Positions 44,315 to 53,431 of a DNA stretch of 64,000 nucleotides are shown piece after piece. The translations under genes and the position numbers were made by a program. The notes beneath the pieces are model-generated. The model was not told the origin of the DNA. It did not search any database and saw only the letters and a list, made by a program, of their open reading frames with translations. Positions within the stretch are counted from its first letter, which is position 1. Every line of letters begins with the position of its first letter. Source of the stretch: Stutzerimonas stutzeri (GTDB lineage Bacteria; Pseudomonadota; Gammaproteobacteria; Pseudomonadales; Pseudomonadaceae); the NCBI RefSeq assembly GCF_024448895.1, contig NZ_JAMOIC010000005.1, positions 265,337 to 329,336 on the forward strand, in the 5' to 3' direction.

Positions 44315-45283
44315 ATGAAACTGAATCGTTTGATGGCGGCCCTGACCTTCGTAGCCGCTGGCGTTGGCGCTGCTAACGCAGTTGCTGCGGTTGACCCGGC
44401 ACTGCCGACCTATGAGAAGACTTCCGGTGTTTCCGGCAACCTGTCCAGTGTCGGTTCCGACTCCCTGGCCAACCTGATGACCCTGTGGGCCGAAGACTTC
44501 AAGCGCAGCTACCCCAACGTCAACATCCAGATCCAGGCTGCCGGTTCTTCGACCGCACCGCCGGCGTTGACCGAAGGCACTTCGAACATGGGTCCGATGA
44601 GCCGTCCGATGAAGGACAACGAAATCCAGGCCTTCGAAGAAAAGTATGGCTACAAGCCGACCGAAGTACCGGTTGCCATCGACGCCCTGGCCGTGTTCGT
44701 GCACAAGGACAACCCGATCAAGAGCCTGGACATCGAACAGGTCGACGCCATCTTCTCCAGCACCCGTCTGTGTGGCGGCGAGCAGGACATCAAGACCTGG
44801 GGCGACGTGGGTCTGACCGGCGAGTGGGCTGGCAAGCCGATTCAGCTGTTTGGTCGTAACTCGGTATCCGGCACCTACGGTTACTTCAAGGAAGAAGCCC
44901 TGTGTAAAGGTGACTTCAAGTCCAACGTGAACGAGCAGCCTGGTTCCGCTTCGGTGGTGCAGTCGATCTCCAGCACCCTGAACGCCATTGGTTACTCGGG
45001 TATCGGCTACAAGACCTCCAGCGTCCGTGCCGTTCCTCTGTCCAAAGGCGGCGAAGCTTTCGAAGCCAACGAAGAGAACGCTCTGGCTGGCAAGTTCCCG
45101 CTAGCTCGCTTCTTCTACGTCTACGTCAACAAGGCACCGAACAAGCCGCTTAGCCCGATCGATGCCGAATTCCTGAAGCTTGTGCTCTCCAAGCAGGGTC
45201 AGGAAGTCGTGGTCAAGGACGGCTACATCCCGCTGCCGAAGAAAGTCGTCGACAAGACGCTGAAGGACCTGGGTCTTAACTAA
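44315..45283 (+). CDS. pstS: Phosphate-binding periplasmic protein PstS
   Basis: A 322-residue high-affinity phosphate-binding protein. A signal peptide ends AVAA at about 27. Phosphate-contact motifs visible are [20 protein letters not shown] and [19 protein letters not shown]-like cysteines (RLCGGEQ and ALCKGDF) may form a disulfide, as in other Pseudomonas PstS. A Pho box lies upstream, and stem-loops downstream limit read-through to pstC. Confidence 0.95.
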   Translation: MKLNRLMAALTFVAAGVGAANAVAAVDPALPTYEKTSGVSGNLSSVGSDSLANLMTLWAEDFKRSYPNVNIQIQAAGSSTAPPALTEGTSNMGPMSRPMKDNEIQAFEEKYGYKPTEVPVAIDALAVFVHKDNPIKSLDIEQVDAIFSSTRLCGGEQDIKTWGDVGLTGEWAGKPIQLFGRNSVSGTYGYFKEEALCKGDFKSNVNEQPGSASVVQSISSTLNAIGYSGIGYKTSSVRAVPLSKGGEAFEANEENALAGKFPLARFFYVYVNKAPNKPLSPIDAEFLKLVLSKQGQEVVVKDGYIPLPKKVVDKTLKDLGLN

Positions 45284-45297
45284 GACCTGATGCCCGC

Positions 45298-45358
45298 CTC
45301 GCGGCACTCGCCGCGAGTTGAGCAGACGCCCGCCACGCCCTGCGCGCTGGTGGGCGTC
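45298..45358 (+). terminator. Tandem hairpins after pstS
   Basis: CTCGCGGC (45298-45305) pairs with GCCGCGAG (45310-45317). A second stem, GACGCCCGCCA from 45324 with TGGTGGGCGTC to 45358, has one G-T pair. Neither has a long T-run; together they should reduce read-through or stabilise pstS message. Confidence 0.6.
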
Positions 45359-45372
45359 GTCGTGTCACCCCG

Positions 45373-45390
45373 CTGTAATTTTTCTGTCAC
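45373..45390 (+). promoter_or_regulatory. Internal Pho box upstream of pstC
   Basis: CTGTAATTTTTCTGTCAC is two 7-bp half-sites (CTGTAAT, CTGTCAC) with a TTTT spacer, nearly perfect against the PhoB consensus. A TTAAAT at 45400-45405, ten bases on, is a plausible -10. It lies 108 bases before the pstC ATG and is a better match than the pstS box. Confidence 0.85.
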
Positions 45391-45497
45391 ACAGCTGCAT
45401 TAAATTAGGCGCCCGACCGGCCATCAAGCCAGGAACGACTCGCGCCACGGCGGCGCAGCAGTTCAGATTTAACGGCCTGAGCGGCCAGGACCTTCGC

Positions 45498-47774
45498 ATG
45501 AACGATATCGAGACCATGAGCGCGAATTCCGATGTGCAACGGCTGGACTTCAACACCCCCGCGCTGCAACGCAAGCGGCGCATCCGCGCGCTGAAAGACA
45601 ACCTGGCGCGCTGGTATGTCTCCATTGGCGGTCTCGCCGTGCTTGGCGCGATCTGCCTGATCTTCTTCTACCTCGCCCAGGTCGTGACGCCCATGTTCCA
45701 GGGTGCCGAGCTGGAATCGCGTGATGCCCAGCAACCGGCCTGGCTGGCAGATGCCGGCGAACCCTTGCTGTTGGCCGTGGAAGAGCAGAACGAGGTGGCG
45801 TTGCGCCTCGGTGACGACGGCATCGTTCGTTTTTTCAGCCTGAAGACCGGCGAATCCCTTCGCTCGATCGACCTGCCATTACCGGCTGACAGCCGCATCG
45901 TATCGGTGGGGCAGGACACGCCGGGCAACCGCCGTATCGTGATCGGCCTGGATAACGGTCAGGTGATGGTGCTGGAGCACAACTACAAGGTCAGTTATCC
46001 GGAAGGCAAGAAGACCATCACGCCGCAGCTGGATTATCCCTTCGGCGAAGAGCCGCTGAGCCTGGACCCGCAGGGCCGGCCCATCGAACACGCAGCCATC
46101 AGTCTCAACGGCTCGACCCTGATGGTTGCCGGTGCAACCGACGGTGCACTGCACGCGCTGAAGATCGCCTCGAGCGAAAATCTGATGACGGGCGAAGTCA
46201 CGCTGGAAGAGGAGCGTATCGAGCTTCCTCAACTCTCGCAGCCGATCAAGGCGCTGCGCATCGATCCGCGTCACATGTGGATGTTCGCCGTAAGCGGGCG
46301 GGCCAGCGTCGATGTGTTCGATCTGCGCCGCAAGCAACTCAACGGTCGCTACAAACTGCTCGCGGGCAAAGGTGAGATTACGACCGTCGCCTCATTGCTT
46401 GGTGGCATCTCGCTGATGGTCGGCGACTCGACCGGCGGCATTGGTCAGTGGTTCATGGTTCGCGGTAGCGACGGCCAAGCTGAGCTCGAGAATGTGCGCA
46501 ACTTCCAGCTGGACGGTCAGGCGATCACCCAGATCATTCCCGAAGAGCGTCGCAAAGGCTTTCTCGCCCTCGACAACGCCGGCACCCTCGGTATCTTTCA
46601 CAGCACGGCGCATCGCACTTTGCTGACCGAACAGGTCGCCGACGGCGCAGCTGTAGCCGCCATGTCGCCTCGCGCTACCCGTTTGCTGGTGGAGTCGGGT
46701 GATCAGCTCCAGCGCTTCGTAATCGACAATCCGCACCCGGAGATTTCCTGGAGCGCGTTGTGGGGCAAGGTCTGGTACGAAAGCTATCCGGAGCCCGATT
46801 ATGTCTGGCAGTCGACCTCTGCAACGGGTGACTTCGAGCCCAAGTTGAGCCTGTCGCCGCTGGCGTTCGGCACCCTCAAGGCTGCGTTCTACGCGATGCT
46901 ACTGGCGGCCCCGCTGGCCATCTGTGCCGCGTTCTACACCGCGTACTTCATGGCGCCGGCGCTGCGCCGCAAGGTCAAGCCGGTCATCGAGTTGATGGAG
47001 GCCCTGCCGACGGTAATTCTGGGCTTCTTTGCCGGATTGTTCCTTGCCCCTTATCTGGAAAACCACCTGCCTGGCATTTTCAGCCTGCTGCTTCTGATGC
47101 CCGTTGGCATCCTGCTGGCCAGCTGGATCTGGAGCCGGTTGCCGGAGAACGTCCGCCTGAGCGTTCCGGATGGCTGGGAAGCGGTGATGCTGATCCCGGT
47201 GATCCTGTTAGTGGGTTGGGGCTCGCTGGCGGTCAGCGGTTATCTGGAGAACTGGTTCTTCGGCGGTGACATGCGCCTGTGGCTGTCCAACGAAATGGGT
47301 ATTCCGTTCGATCAGCGCAACGCGCTGGTGATCGGACTGGCCATGGGCTTTGCAGTGATCCCGACCATTTATTCGATCGCTGAAGATGCCGTGTTCAGCG
47401 TGCCGCGCAGCCTGACATTGGGCTCGCTGGCATTGGGCGCAACCCCCTGGCAGACACTCACCCGCGTGGTGCTGCTGACGGCCAGCCCGGGCATTTTCTC
47501 CGCGCTGATGATCGGCATGGGTCGCGCCGTGGGCGAAACCATGATCGTGCTGATGGCGACCGGTAACACGCCCATCATGGAAGCCAACATCTTCGAAGGC
47601 ATGCGTACCCTGGCGGCCAACGTAGCGGTGGAAATGCCCGAGTCGGAAGTGGGCAGTACGCACTACCGCGTGCTGTTCCTCGCAGCGATGGTGCTGCTGA
47701 TGTTCACCTTCGTGATGAACACCATGGCCGAATTGATCCGCCAACGGCTGCGCCGCAAGTACGCCAGCCTGTAA
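45498..47774 (+). CDS. pstC: Phosphate ABC transporter permease PstC, long form
   Basis: A 758-residue permease, against about 300-320 in E. coli. TM1 is at about 40-62. Residues about 65-450 form a large periplasmic insertion with repeated beta-strand blocks (GDDGIVRFFSLKTG, LDNGQVMVLEHNYK, GATDGALHALKI, AVSGRASVDVFDL) like a WD40-type propeller. The conventional permease core is at about 457-758, with the EAA-like loop in LALGATPWQTLTRVVL. Long PstC is known in pseudomonads; the role of the insert is not. AGGA lies before the ATG at 45498; the frame to 45318 covers the Pho box and is discounted. Confidence 0.92.
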   Translation: MNDIETMSANSDVQRLDFNTPALQRKRRIRALKDNLARWYVSIGGLAVLGAICLIFFYLAQVVTPMFQGAELESRDAQQPAWLADAGEPLLLAVEEQNEVALRLGDDGIVRFFSLKTGESLRSIDLPLPADSRIVSVGQDTPGNRRIVIGLDNGQVMVLEHNYKVSYPEGKKTITPQLDYPFGEEPLSLDPQGRPIEHAAISLNGSTLMVAGATDGALHALKIASSENLMTGEVTLEEERIELPQLSQPIKALRIDPRHMWMFAVSGRASVDVFDLRRKQLNGRYKLLAGKGEITTVASLLGGISLMVGDSTGGIGQWFMVRGSDGQAELENVRNFQLDGQAITQIIPEERRKGFLALDNAGTLGIFHSTAHRTLLTEQVADGAAVAAMSPRATRLLVESGDQLQRFVIDNPHPEISWSALWGKVWYESYPEPDYVWQSTSATGDFEPKLSLSPLAFGTLKAAFYAMLLAAPLAICAAFYTAYFMAPALRRKVKPVIELMEALPTVILGFFAGLFLAPYLENHLPGIFSLLLLMPVGILLASWIWSRLPENVRLSVPDGWEAVMLIPVILLVGWGSLAVSGYLENWFFGGDMRLWLSNEMGIPFDQRNALVIGLAMGFAVIPTIYSIAEDAVFSVPRSLTLGSLALGATPWQTLTRVVLLTASPGIFSALMIGMGRAVGETMIVLMATGNTPIMEANIFEGMRTLAANVAVEMPESEVGSTHYRVLFLAAMVLLMFTFVMNTMAELIRQRLRRKYASL

Positions 47775-47846
47775 CACGAGCCACGCCTCCGGGCACCGAT
47801 GCAGCCGATTGTGGCTACGAAAAGATTTCGACAAAGGTATCGATCC

Positions 47847-49517
47847 GTGAAAAAGGATTCGCTGAAAACCTGGATCAAGAGTGGCACTCCCTGGGTCTGG
47901 ATGAATGCCGGCGCCGTGTCCATCGCCGTGATCATGACCCTCGGCCTGCTGGCGGTGATCGCCGTACGCGGCCTCGAGCATTTCTGGCCGGCTGACGTGA
48001 TCGTCAGCGATTACCAGATTCCCGGCGCGCAGCCGCGGGTAATGGCTGGCGAAATCGTGCAAGCCGAAGAGGTGCCTCGTGCGCGCCTGGCGGCCAGTGG
48101 GCTGCCGGTCGACGTGGAAGGCGGCGAGTTCATGACGCGCGAGCTGCTCAAGGTTGGCAACCGCGAGGTCTATGGCGCGGACTTCTCCTGGGTTATCGGC
48201 GAATGGCTGAGCAACCCACGCAGGCCGGTTGACCTGGTTGCGCTGGAGCGTCGCGAGTGGGGCAACTTCTATGGCGAGCTGCTGAACGTCAAGGAAAACG
48301 GGCAGCTGGTCGCCGAAGGCGATACTGCCTGGAATGAGCTGGAACAACGAATTAGCCGTATCGATGAGCTGCACACACAGCTTTCACGGCTGGAAAAGAT
48401 CGACATCGGCCGCATCAACCATGGTCTCGAACGGTTGCGTTTGAAAACCCGAAAACTGGAGCTGAACGACCAGTTAGATGCTGCTGCTCAGGCTGATCTG
48501 GACGCCGAGCGTGCCCAATGGGACACCGAGTACAAAGCGCTGGAAGGTGAGTTGACGTCGCTGTATCAAAGCATCAATCGCGACAGCATTACCATGCGCA
48601 CCATGGACGGCCAGGAAAAGGAAATCACCCTCGGTAAGATCGTGCGGGCCTACCGTCCTAACGCCATGTCGACAATGGAGAAGATGGGCTTCTACTTCGC
48701 CAAGGTTTGGGAATTCGTCAGTGACGAGCCCCGCGAAGCGAACACCGAAGGCGGTATTTTTCCGGCGATCTTCGGCACCGTGCTGATGACCATCATCATG
48801 GCGGTGATCGTCACCCCGTTCGGCGTGGTTGCGGCGGTCTACCTGCGCGAATACGCCAAGCAGGGTGTGCTGACACGGATCATCCGCATCGCGGTGAACA
48901 ACCTCGCCGGCGTGCCGTCGATCGTTTATGGCGTGTTCGGTCTGGGCTTCTTCGTTTACGTACTGGGTGGTTCGCTGGACCGGATCTTCTACCCCGAAGC
49001 GGCGCCGGCACCTGTCTTCGGCACGCCGGGCCTGATGTGGGCCTCGCTGACCCTGGCGATCCTCACCCTGCCGGTGGTGATCGTCGCTACTGAAGAAGGC
49101 CTGGCGCGCATTCCTCGGATTCTCCGTGAAGGCTCGCTGGCGCTGGGCGCTACCAAGTCCGAGACCCTCTGGAAGGTGGTTTTGCCCATGGCCAGCCCGG
49201 CGATGATGACCGGCCTGATCCTCGCGGTGGCGCGTGCCGCTGGTGAAGTGGCGCCGCTGATGCTGGTGGGCGTCGTCAAGCTGGCGCCAAGCCTGCCACT
49301 CAACGGCAACTATCCTTATCTGCACCTTGACCAGAAGATCATGCACCTGGGCTTCCATATCTACGACGTCGGTTTCCAGAGCCCCAACGTCGAGGCCGCG
49401 CGGCCGCTGGTGTATGCGACGGCGCTGCTGCTGGTGATGGTAATCGCCACGCTCAACCTTACCGCGGTCGTTATTCGTAACCATCTGCGCGAAAAATACA
49501 AAGCGCTCGACCACTAA
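47847..49517 (+). CDS. pstA: Phosphate ABC transporter permease PstA, long form
   Basis: A 556-residue permease, nearly twice the E. coli length. TM1 is at about 18-42. A periplasmic insertion at about 45-300 includes a charged coiled-coil-like stretch (ELEQRISRIDELHTQLSRLE through EYKALEGELTSLYQS). The permease core follows from about 302 with TPFGVVAAVYLREYA and LALGATKSETLWKVVL. The GTG at 47847 (MKKDSLKTWIKSG) is preferred for its AAAGGT ribosome-binding site; an ATG at 47799 is possible. It should pair with PstC, the two large inserts probably facing each other and PstS. Confidence 0.92.
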   Translation: MKKDSLKTWIKSGTPWVWMNAGAVSIAVIMTLGLLAVIAVRGLEHFWPADVIVSDYQIPGAQPRVMAGEIVQAEEVPRARLAASGLPVDVEGGEFMTRELLKVGNREVYGADFSWVIGEWLSNPRRPVDLVALERREWGNFYGELLNVKENGQLVAEGDTAWNELEQRISRIDELHTQLSRLEKIDIGRINHGLERLRLKTRKLELNDQLDAAAQADLDAERAQWDTEYKALEGELTSLYQSINRDSITMRTMDGQEKEITLGKIVRAYRPNAMSTMEKMGFYFAKVWEFVSDEPREANTEGGIFPAIFGTVLMTIIMAVIVTPFGVVAAVYLREYAKQGVLTRIIRIAVNNLAGVPSIVYGVFGLGFFVYVLGGSLDRIFYPEAAPAPVFGTPGLMWASLTLAILTLPVVIVATEEGLARIPRILREGSLALGATKSETLWKVVLPMASPAMMTGLILAVARAAGEVAPLMLVGVVKLAPSLPLNGNYPYLHLDQKIMHLGFHIYDVGFQSPNVEAARPLVYATALLLVMVIATLNLTAVVIRNHLREKYKALDH

Positions 49518-49531
49518 CAGCCGACAGACCC

Positions 49532-49585
49532 GCTGGAGGCCCGGCGCTGCAGACATCCGCAGCCCGCGCTTCTAGCCTCCAGCGA
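49532..49585 (+). other. Long stem-loop between pstA and pstB
   Basis: CGCTGGAGGC (49532-49541) pairs perfectly with GCCTCCAGCG (49576-49585), with an inner GCTGC/GCAGC stem. It ends four bases before the pstB ribosome-binding site GGAG, so it may influence pstB translation or RNA processing. Confidence 0.6.
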
Positions 49586-49598
49586 TACGGAGACATCC

Positions 49599-50429
49599 AT
49601 GTCACAAGCAAAGACGCACACCATCGACATTTCGGCGCTGGGTCGCGATAAGCGCGCGCTGAGCCTGGCCAACGAACCCGTCGCCATCGAAGTGCCGGAC
49701 CTGAGCCTGTACTACGGCGAGAAACAGGCGCTGTTCAACGTCAGCATGAACATCCCGCGCCAGCGCGTGACCGCCTTCATCGGCCCGTCCGGCTGCGGCA
49801 AGTCGACGCTGCTGCGCTGCTTCAATCGCATGAACGATCTGGTCGATGGCTGCCGCATCGACGGCGCCATCAACCTCGATGGCCACAACATCTACCGCAA
49901 GGGTGAGGACGTCGCCGACCTGCGCCGCCGCGTCGGCATGGTGTTCCAGAAGCCCAACCCGTTCCCCAAGAGCATCTACGAGAACGTCGTCTACGGCCTG
50001 CGCATCCAGGGCATCAAGCAGAAGCGCGTGCTTGACGAGACCGTCGAGTGGGCCCTCAAGGGCGCGGCACTGTGGGAAGAAGTGAAGGACCGCCTGCACG
50101 AGTCGGCCCTCGGCCTCTCTGGTGGTCAGCAGCAGCGTCTGGTCATCGCCCGGACCATCGCCGTGCAGCCCGAAGTCTTGCTGCTCGACGAGCCCAGCTC
50201 GGCCCTCGACCCGATCTCCTCGCTGAAAGTCGAAGAGCTGATCTACGAGCTGAAGGCCAAGTACACCATCGTCATCGTCACGCACAACATGCAGCAGGCC
50301 GCGCGGGTCTCGGATTACACCGCGTTCATGTACATGGGCAAGCTGATCGAGTACGGCGATACCGATACCCTGTTCACCAATCCTGACAAGAAGCAGACCG
50401 AGGACTACATCACCGGCCGCTACGGCTAG
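49599..50429 (+). CDS. pstB: Phosphate ABC transporter ATPase PstB
   Basis: A 276-residue ATPase powering PstSCA. Walker A is GPSGCGKST (62-70), the ABC signature [12 protein letters not shown], Walker [13 protein letters not shown] and the switch histidine in IVTHNMQQA. About 28 residues precede the usual PstB start, as in other pseudomonads. ACGGAGACATCC precedes the ATG. The last residues TGRYG are family-typical. Confidence 0.97.
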   Translation: MSQAKTHTIDISALGRDKRALSLANEPVAIEVPDLSLYYGEKQALFNVSMNIPRQRVTAFIGPSGCGKSTLLRCFNRMNDLVDGCRIDGAINLDGHNIYRKGEDVADLRRRVGMVFQKPNPFPKSIYENVVYGLRIQGIKQKRVLDETVEWALKGAALWEEVKDRLHESALGLSGGQQQRLVIARTIAVQPEVLLLDEPSSALDPISSLKVEELIYELKAKYTIVIVTHNMQQAARVSDYTAFMYMGKLIEYGDTDTLFTNPDKKQTEDYITGRYG

Positions 50430-50613
50430 TCTGGCCATGTCAGAGCGCGCCAGGCGGCGTCGGCGGAACTTGCCGTAAAAGTTGTACTGTCTGCGTTCCG
50501 CCTCCTTGCCTGACACACTCTGCCAAAGCCCAGACGGGTTTGAGTGGAATCCAATTTACAAGGGTGCGCTGCGCACCAGAGCCGCCTAGCGGCAGCCTCC
50601 TCGGAGCGAAAAG

Positions 50614-51336
50614 ATGATCAGTAAAGACAGCCACACGCAACACATCTCCCAGCAGTTCAACGCCGAGCTGGAGGAGGTACGCAGTCACCTCCTGGCTATG
50701 GGCGGGCTGGTGGAGAAGCAGGTTAACGATGCGGTCACCGCGCTGATCGAGGCCGATTCCGGGCTGGCGCAACAGGTGCGTGACGTGGACGATCAGATCA
50801 ATCACATGGAGCGCGACATCGACGAGGAGTGCATCCGCATTCTGGCCCGTCGTCAGCCTGCGGCCTCCGACCTGCGCTTGATCATCAGCATTTCCAAGTC
50901 GGTCATCGACCTGGAGCGCATCGGTGACGAAGCGACCAAGATCGCCCGTCGCGCCATCGAACTATGCGAAGACGGCGAGTCGCCGCGTGGTTACGTCGAA
51001 GTGCGCCATATCGGCGATCAGGTTCGCCGCATGGTGCAGGAGTCGCTGGACGCCTTTGCCCGCTTCGACGCCGACCTGGCGCTGTCAGTGGCGCAGTACG
51101 ACAAGACCGTCGACCGCGAATACAAGACCGCCCTGCGTGAACTGGTCACCTACATGATGGAAGATCCGCGCTCGATCTCCCGCGTGTTGAGCGTGATCTG
51201 GGTGCTGCGTTCGCTGGAGCGAATCGGCGACCACGCGCGCAACATCGCCGAAATGGTGATCTACCTGGTACGCGGCACCGATGTGCGCCATCTGGGCCTC
51301 AAGCGGATGGCCGAAGAAGTCGCCAAGCGCGACTGA
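50614..51336 (+). CDS. phoU: Phosphate transport regulator PhoU
   Basis: A 240-residue helical protein with two PhoU repeats, each with a metal-binding E/DxxxD motif (VIDLERIGDEATKIARRA and VLRSLERIGDHARNIAEMV). It links Pst transport state to PhoR/PhoB signalling and prevents runaway phosphate uptake. CGGAG lies before the ATG. The 184-base gap after pstB contains small hairpins (GGTGCGCTGCGCACC) but no clear Pho box. phoB/phoR are not in the window. Confidence 0.95.
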   Translation: MISKDSHTQHISQQFNAELEEVRSHLLAMGGLVEKQVNDAVTALIEADSGLAQQVRDVDDQINHMERDIDEECIRILARRQPAASDLRLIISISKSVIDLERIGDEATKIARRAIELCEDGESPRGYVEVRHIGDQVRRMVQESLDAFARFDADLALSVAQYDKTVDREYKTALRELVTYMMEDPRSISRVLSVIWVLRSLERIGDHARNIAEMVIYLVRGTDVRHLGLKRMAEEVAKRD

Positions 51337-51363
51337 TCCTTTTTGCGGGTGCTGTGACAGCCC

Positions 51364-51430
51364 TTGGTGGGCTGAAACCTACCCTACGGGAGCTCGTCTC
51401 CAGATTGTAGGGTGGGCTTCAGCCCACCAA
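51364..51430. repeat. Intergenic inverted repeat after phoU
   Basis: Arms of 24 bp at 51364-51387 (TTGGTGGGCTGAAACC...) and 51407-51430 (...TTCAGCCCACCAA) match at 22 positions, with a 19-base loop. It resembles mobile non-coding repeats dispersed in pseudomonad genomes and could also end phoU transcripts. It is a different family from the REP units near recD. Confidence 0.7.
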
Positions 51431-51506
51431 TAACCGACGCTCGGCGCTCTGCTACCGCTCCCCTAGAGGCTGCACGCCGCATCAGTCGTCCCAAAACGGA
51501 CGGCGC

Positions 51507-52421
51507 TTAGCTCGTCGCCAACGCCTCGCTGAGGTAGTCGATCAGCACCCGCTGCTTCGGCGGCAGGTGCAAATTCTGTCGCCAGAGCAGCCAGGCCGCC
51601 CCCTGATACGAGCCGGTGTAACGCCACTGCGGCAGTACTTCGCGCAAGCGTCCCTCCGCCAGCGCTTGCGCCGCGGTGAATTGCGGCAGCACCGTGATAC
51701 CGATATCTCCCAGCGCCGCGTCCAGCCGCGCTTCGCTGTGGTTGCTGATATAGCGACCGCGCACCGTTACTACTTCGAGCTGATCACCGTTGCTGAAATG
51801 CCAGCGGTTGTCGCCAGCGTTTTCACCCAGAAACATGCAGCTGTGTCTGAGCAATTCCTGCGGATGCTGCGGCGTGCCGTGCTGTTGCAGGTAGTGCGGG
51901 CTCGCGCAGAGCAGCTGGCGTACCGGCCCAAGTGGTTTGCCGGCGAGGCCTTCTGGCGGTTGATCGGTGACTTTCACCAGCAGGTCGAAGCCGTCCTCGA
52001 TCAGGTCGGGGCTCTGGTCGCTGATGTGCAGCTGCACGTCGACATCGGCGTAACGGCGCAGGAAATCCGGCATCAGCGGGCTGATGACGAACTTTCCGTA
52101 GGCTTTTGGCACGCTCAGGCGCACCAGGCCGCGAGGGCGGCTCATCAGACGTTCGCCGATGGCCAGCGCCTGCTCGGCCGCGTCGAGCATCGTCCGGCAA
52201 TGGGCGTAGAACTCACTGCCGGCTTCGTTCAATCGCAGCTGCCGTGTGGTGCGCTCCAGCAGTCGCAACGACAACTCCTGCTCCAGCCGCGCGACCTGGC
52301 GGCTCACTGCCGAAGCGGTGGTGCCGAGCTGCCGGGCGGCGGCGGAAAAACTGCCGGCTTCCACCACGCGCACGAACACTGCCATTCCCGGTAACAGCGT
52401 TGTCCTGTCATTCCTTCTCAT
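51507..52421 (-). CDS. LysR-type transcriptional regulator
   Basis: A 304-residue regulator. The winged HTH is at about 8-66 (AVFVRVVEAGSFSAAARQLGTTASAVSRQVARLE), followed by a linker helix and a periplasmic-binding-protein-like effector domain at about 90-295 in the CrgA-like subgroup (RPRGLVRLSVPKAYGKFVI). It is divergent from an EamA transporter with an 89-base gap, so it probably controls that exporter. AAGGA ten bases before the ATG at 52421 supports the start; the in-frame TTG at 52430 is too close to it. The inducer is unknown. Confidence 0.88.
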   Translation of the reverse strand: MRRNDRTTLLPGMAVFVRVVEAGSFSAAARQLGTTASAVSRQVARLEQELSLRLLERTTRQLRLNEAGSEFYAHCRTMLDAAEQALAIGERLMSRPRGLVRLSVPKAYGKFVISPLMPDFLRRYADVDVQLHISDQSPDLIEDGFDLLVKVTDQPPEGLAGKPLGPVRQLLCASPHYLQQHGTPQHPQELLRHSCMFLGENAGDNRWHFSNGDQLEVVTVRGRYISNHSEARLDAALGDIGITVLPQFTAAQALAEGRLREVLPQWRYTGSYQGAAWLLWRQNLHLPPKQRVLIDYLSEALATS

Positions 52422-52510
52422 GGCGAACAAGTCCTTTGCTGAATCAATGGATTATCGACCTCAGCGTATCAATGGACAATCGCCTCGATCTGAGAAGAGG
52501 GGTGATGGGC

Positions 52511-53431
52511 ATGCACGACTGGCGCGGTGTCACACAACGCAATCTCTGGCTGGCCGATGCCATGCTGCTGATGGTGGCGATCATCTGGGGCAGCAGCTAC
52601 GCGGTGGCCAAGCAGGCGCTGTGGTTCTATCCGGTGCTGGGATTTCTAGCGATCCGCTTCGGGCTGACTTTTGTCCTGCTGTTGCCGCAGCTGCGCGGGG
52701 ACGGGCTGCGGGCGATTCGACCAGGCTTGCCGCTGGGCGTGGTGATGCTTGGGATCTTTCTCTGCGAAACCTGGGGGGTGATGCTCACCACCGCCAGCAA
52801 CGCGGCCTTTCTCATCAGCCTGTGCGTGGTGTTCACGCCGTTCGTGGAATGGGCGATGTTACGCAAGCGTCCCAGCAATCTGTTGTTCACTGCCTGCGCG
52901 CTGTCGCTGCTTGGCGTCTGGCTGCTCACCGGCGGAATGGCGATATCGCTCAACCTTGGCGACGGGCTGATGCTTGCGGCGGCGTTGCTGCGCGCCGTGC
53001 TGGTCTGTCTGACGCGGCGGCTGACGGCGAATCTCGAGATACCGCCGCTGGCACTGACGGCCGTACAAAGCGGTGTTGTCGCCACAGGTTGCCTGGTGCT
53101 GGGCTTCTCGCTGCCAGGTGGCTTGCCGGCGTTGCCGCAGAGTCCGGCGTTCTGGGCTGCGGCATTGTACTTGGTGGGCTTCGCCACCCTGTTCGCGCTC
53201 TACGTGCAGAACCTGGCGCTGGGTCGCACCAGTGCGACGCGGGTGTCGCTGCTGATGGGCTCCGAGCCGCTGTTCGGCGCCGTCATCGCCGGGCTCTGGC
53301 TCGGTGAGCGGCTGGGCCTGCAGGGCTGGCTCGGTGGTTTGCTGATAGTTGCAGCGACCTTCTGTGCCTTGCGCTCATCGCCTCGACCCAAGCCGCCCGT
53401 GCCAGCTGCGGCCACTGTGGCGAGCGCCTAG
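52511..53431 (+). CDS. EamA/DMT family transporter
   Basis: A 306-residue inner-membrane protein with ten helices in two EamA repeats: MLLMVAIIWGSSYAVAKQAL begins the first, and the second ends LGERLGLQGWLGGLLIVAATF. DMT exporters move metabolites or amino acids. AAGAGGGG eight bases before the ATG at 52511 makes that the best start; ATGs at 52505 and 52472 are alternatives. It is divergent from the LysR gene. Its stop codon overlaps the stop of the convergent DUF3482 gene by 3 bases. Confidence 0.87.
   Translation: MHDWRGVTQRNLWLADAMLLMVAIIWGSSYAVAKQALWFYPVLGFLAIRFGLTFVLLLPQLRGDGLRAIRPGLPLGVVMLGIFLCETWGVMLTTASNAAFLISLCVVFTPFVEWAMLRKRPSNLLFTACALSLLGVWLLTGGMAISLNLGDGLMLAAALLRAVLVCLTRRLTANLEIPPLALTAVQSGVVATGCLVLGFSLPGGLPALPQSPAFWAAALYLVGFATLFALYVQNLALGRTSATRVSLLMGSEPLFGAVIAGLWLGERLGLQGWLGGLLIVAATFCALRSSPRPKPPVPAAATVASA

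Noticed and set aside
45318-45497. A 60-codon N-terminal extension of PstC.
   Set aside because: It would be translated across the Pho box and likely -10 and has no ribosome-binding site; the ATG at 45498 gives the family start.
47208-48374. A 388-codon minus-strand frame opposite the pstC/pstA junction, and similar long antisense frames at 27494-28360 and 39564-40559.
   Set aside because: They are shadows of strongly supported plus-strand genes, with compositionally biased translations and no family resemblance.
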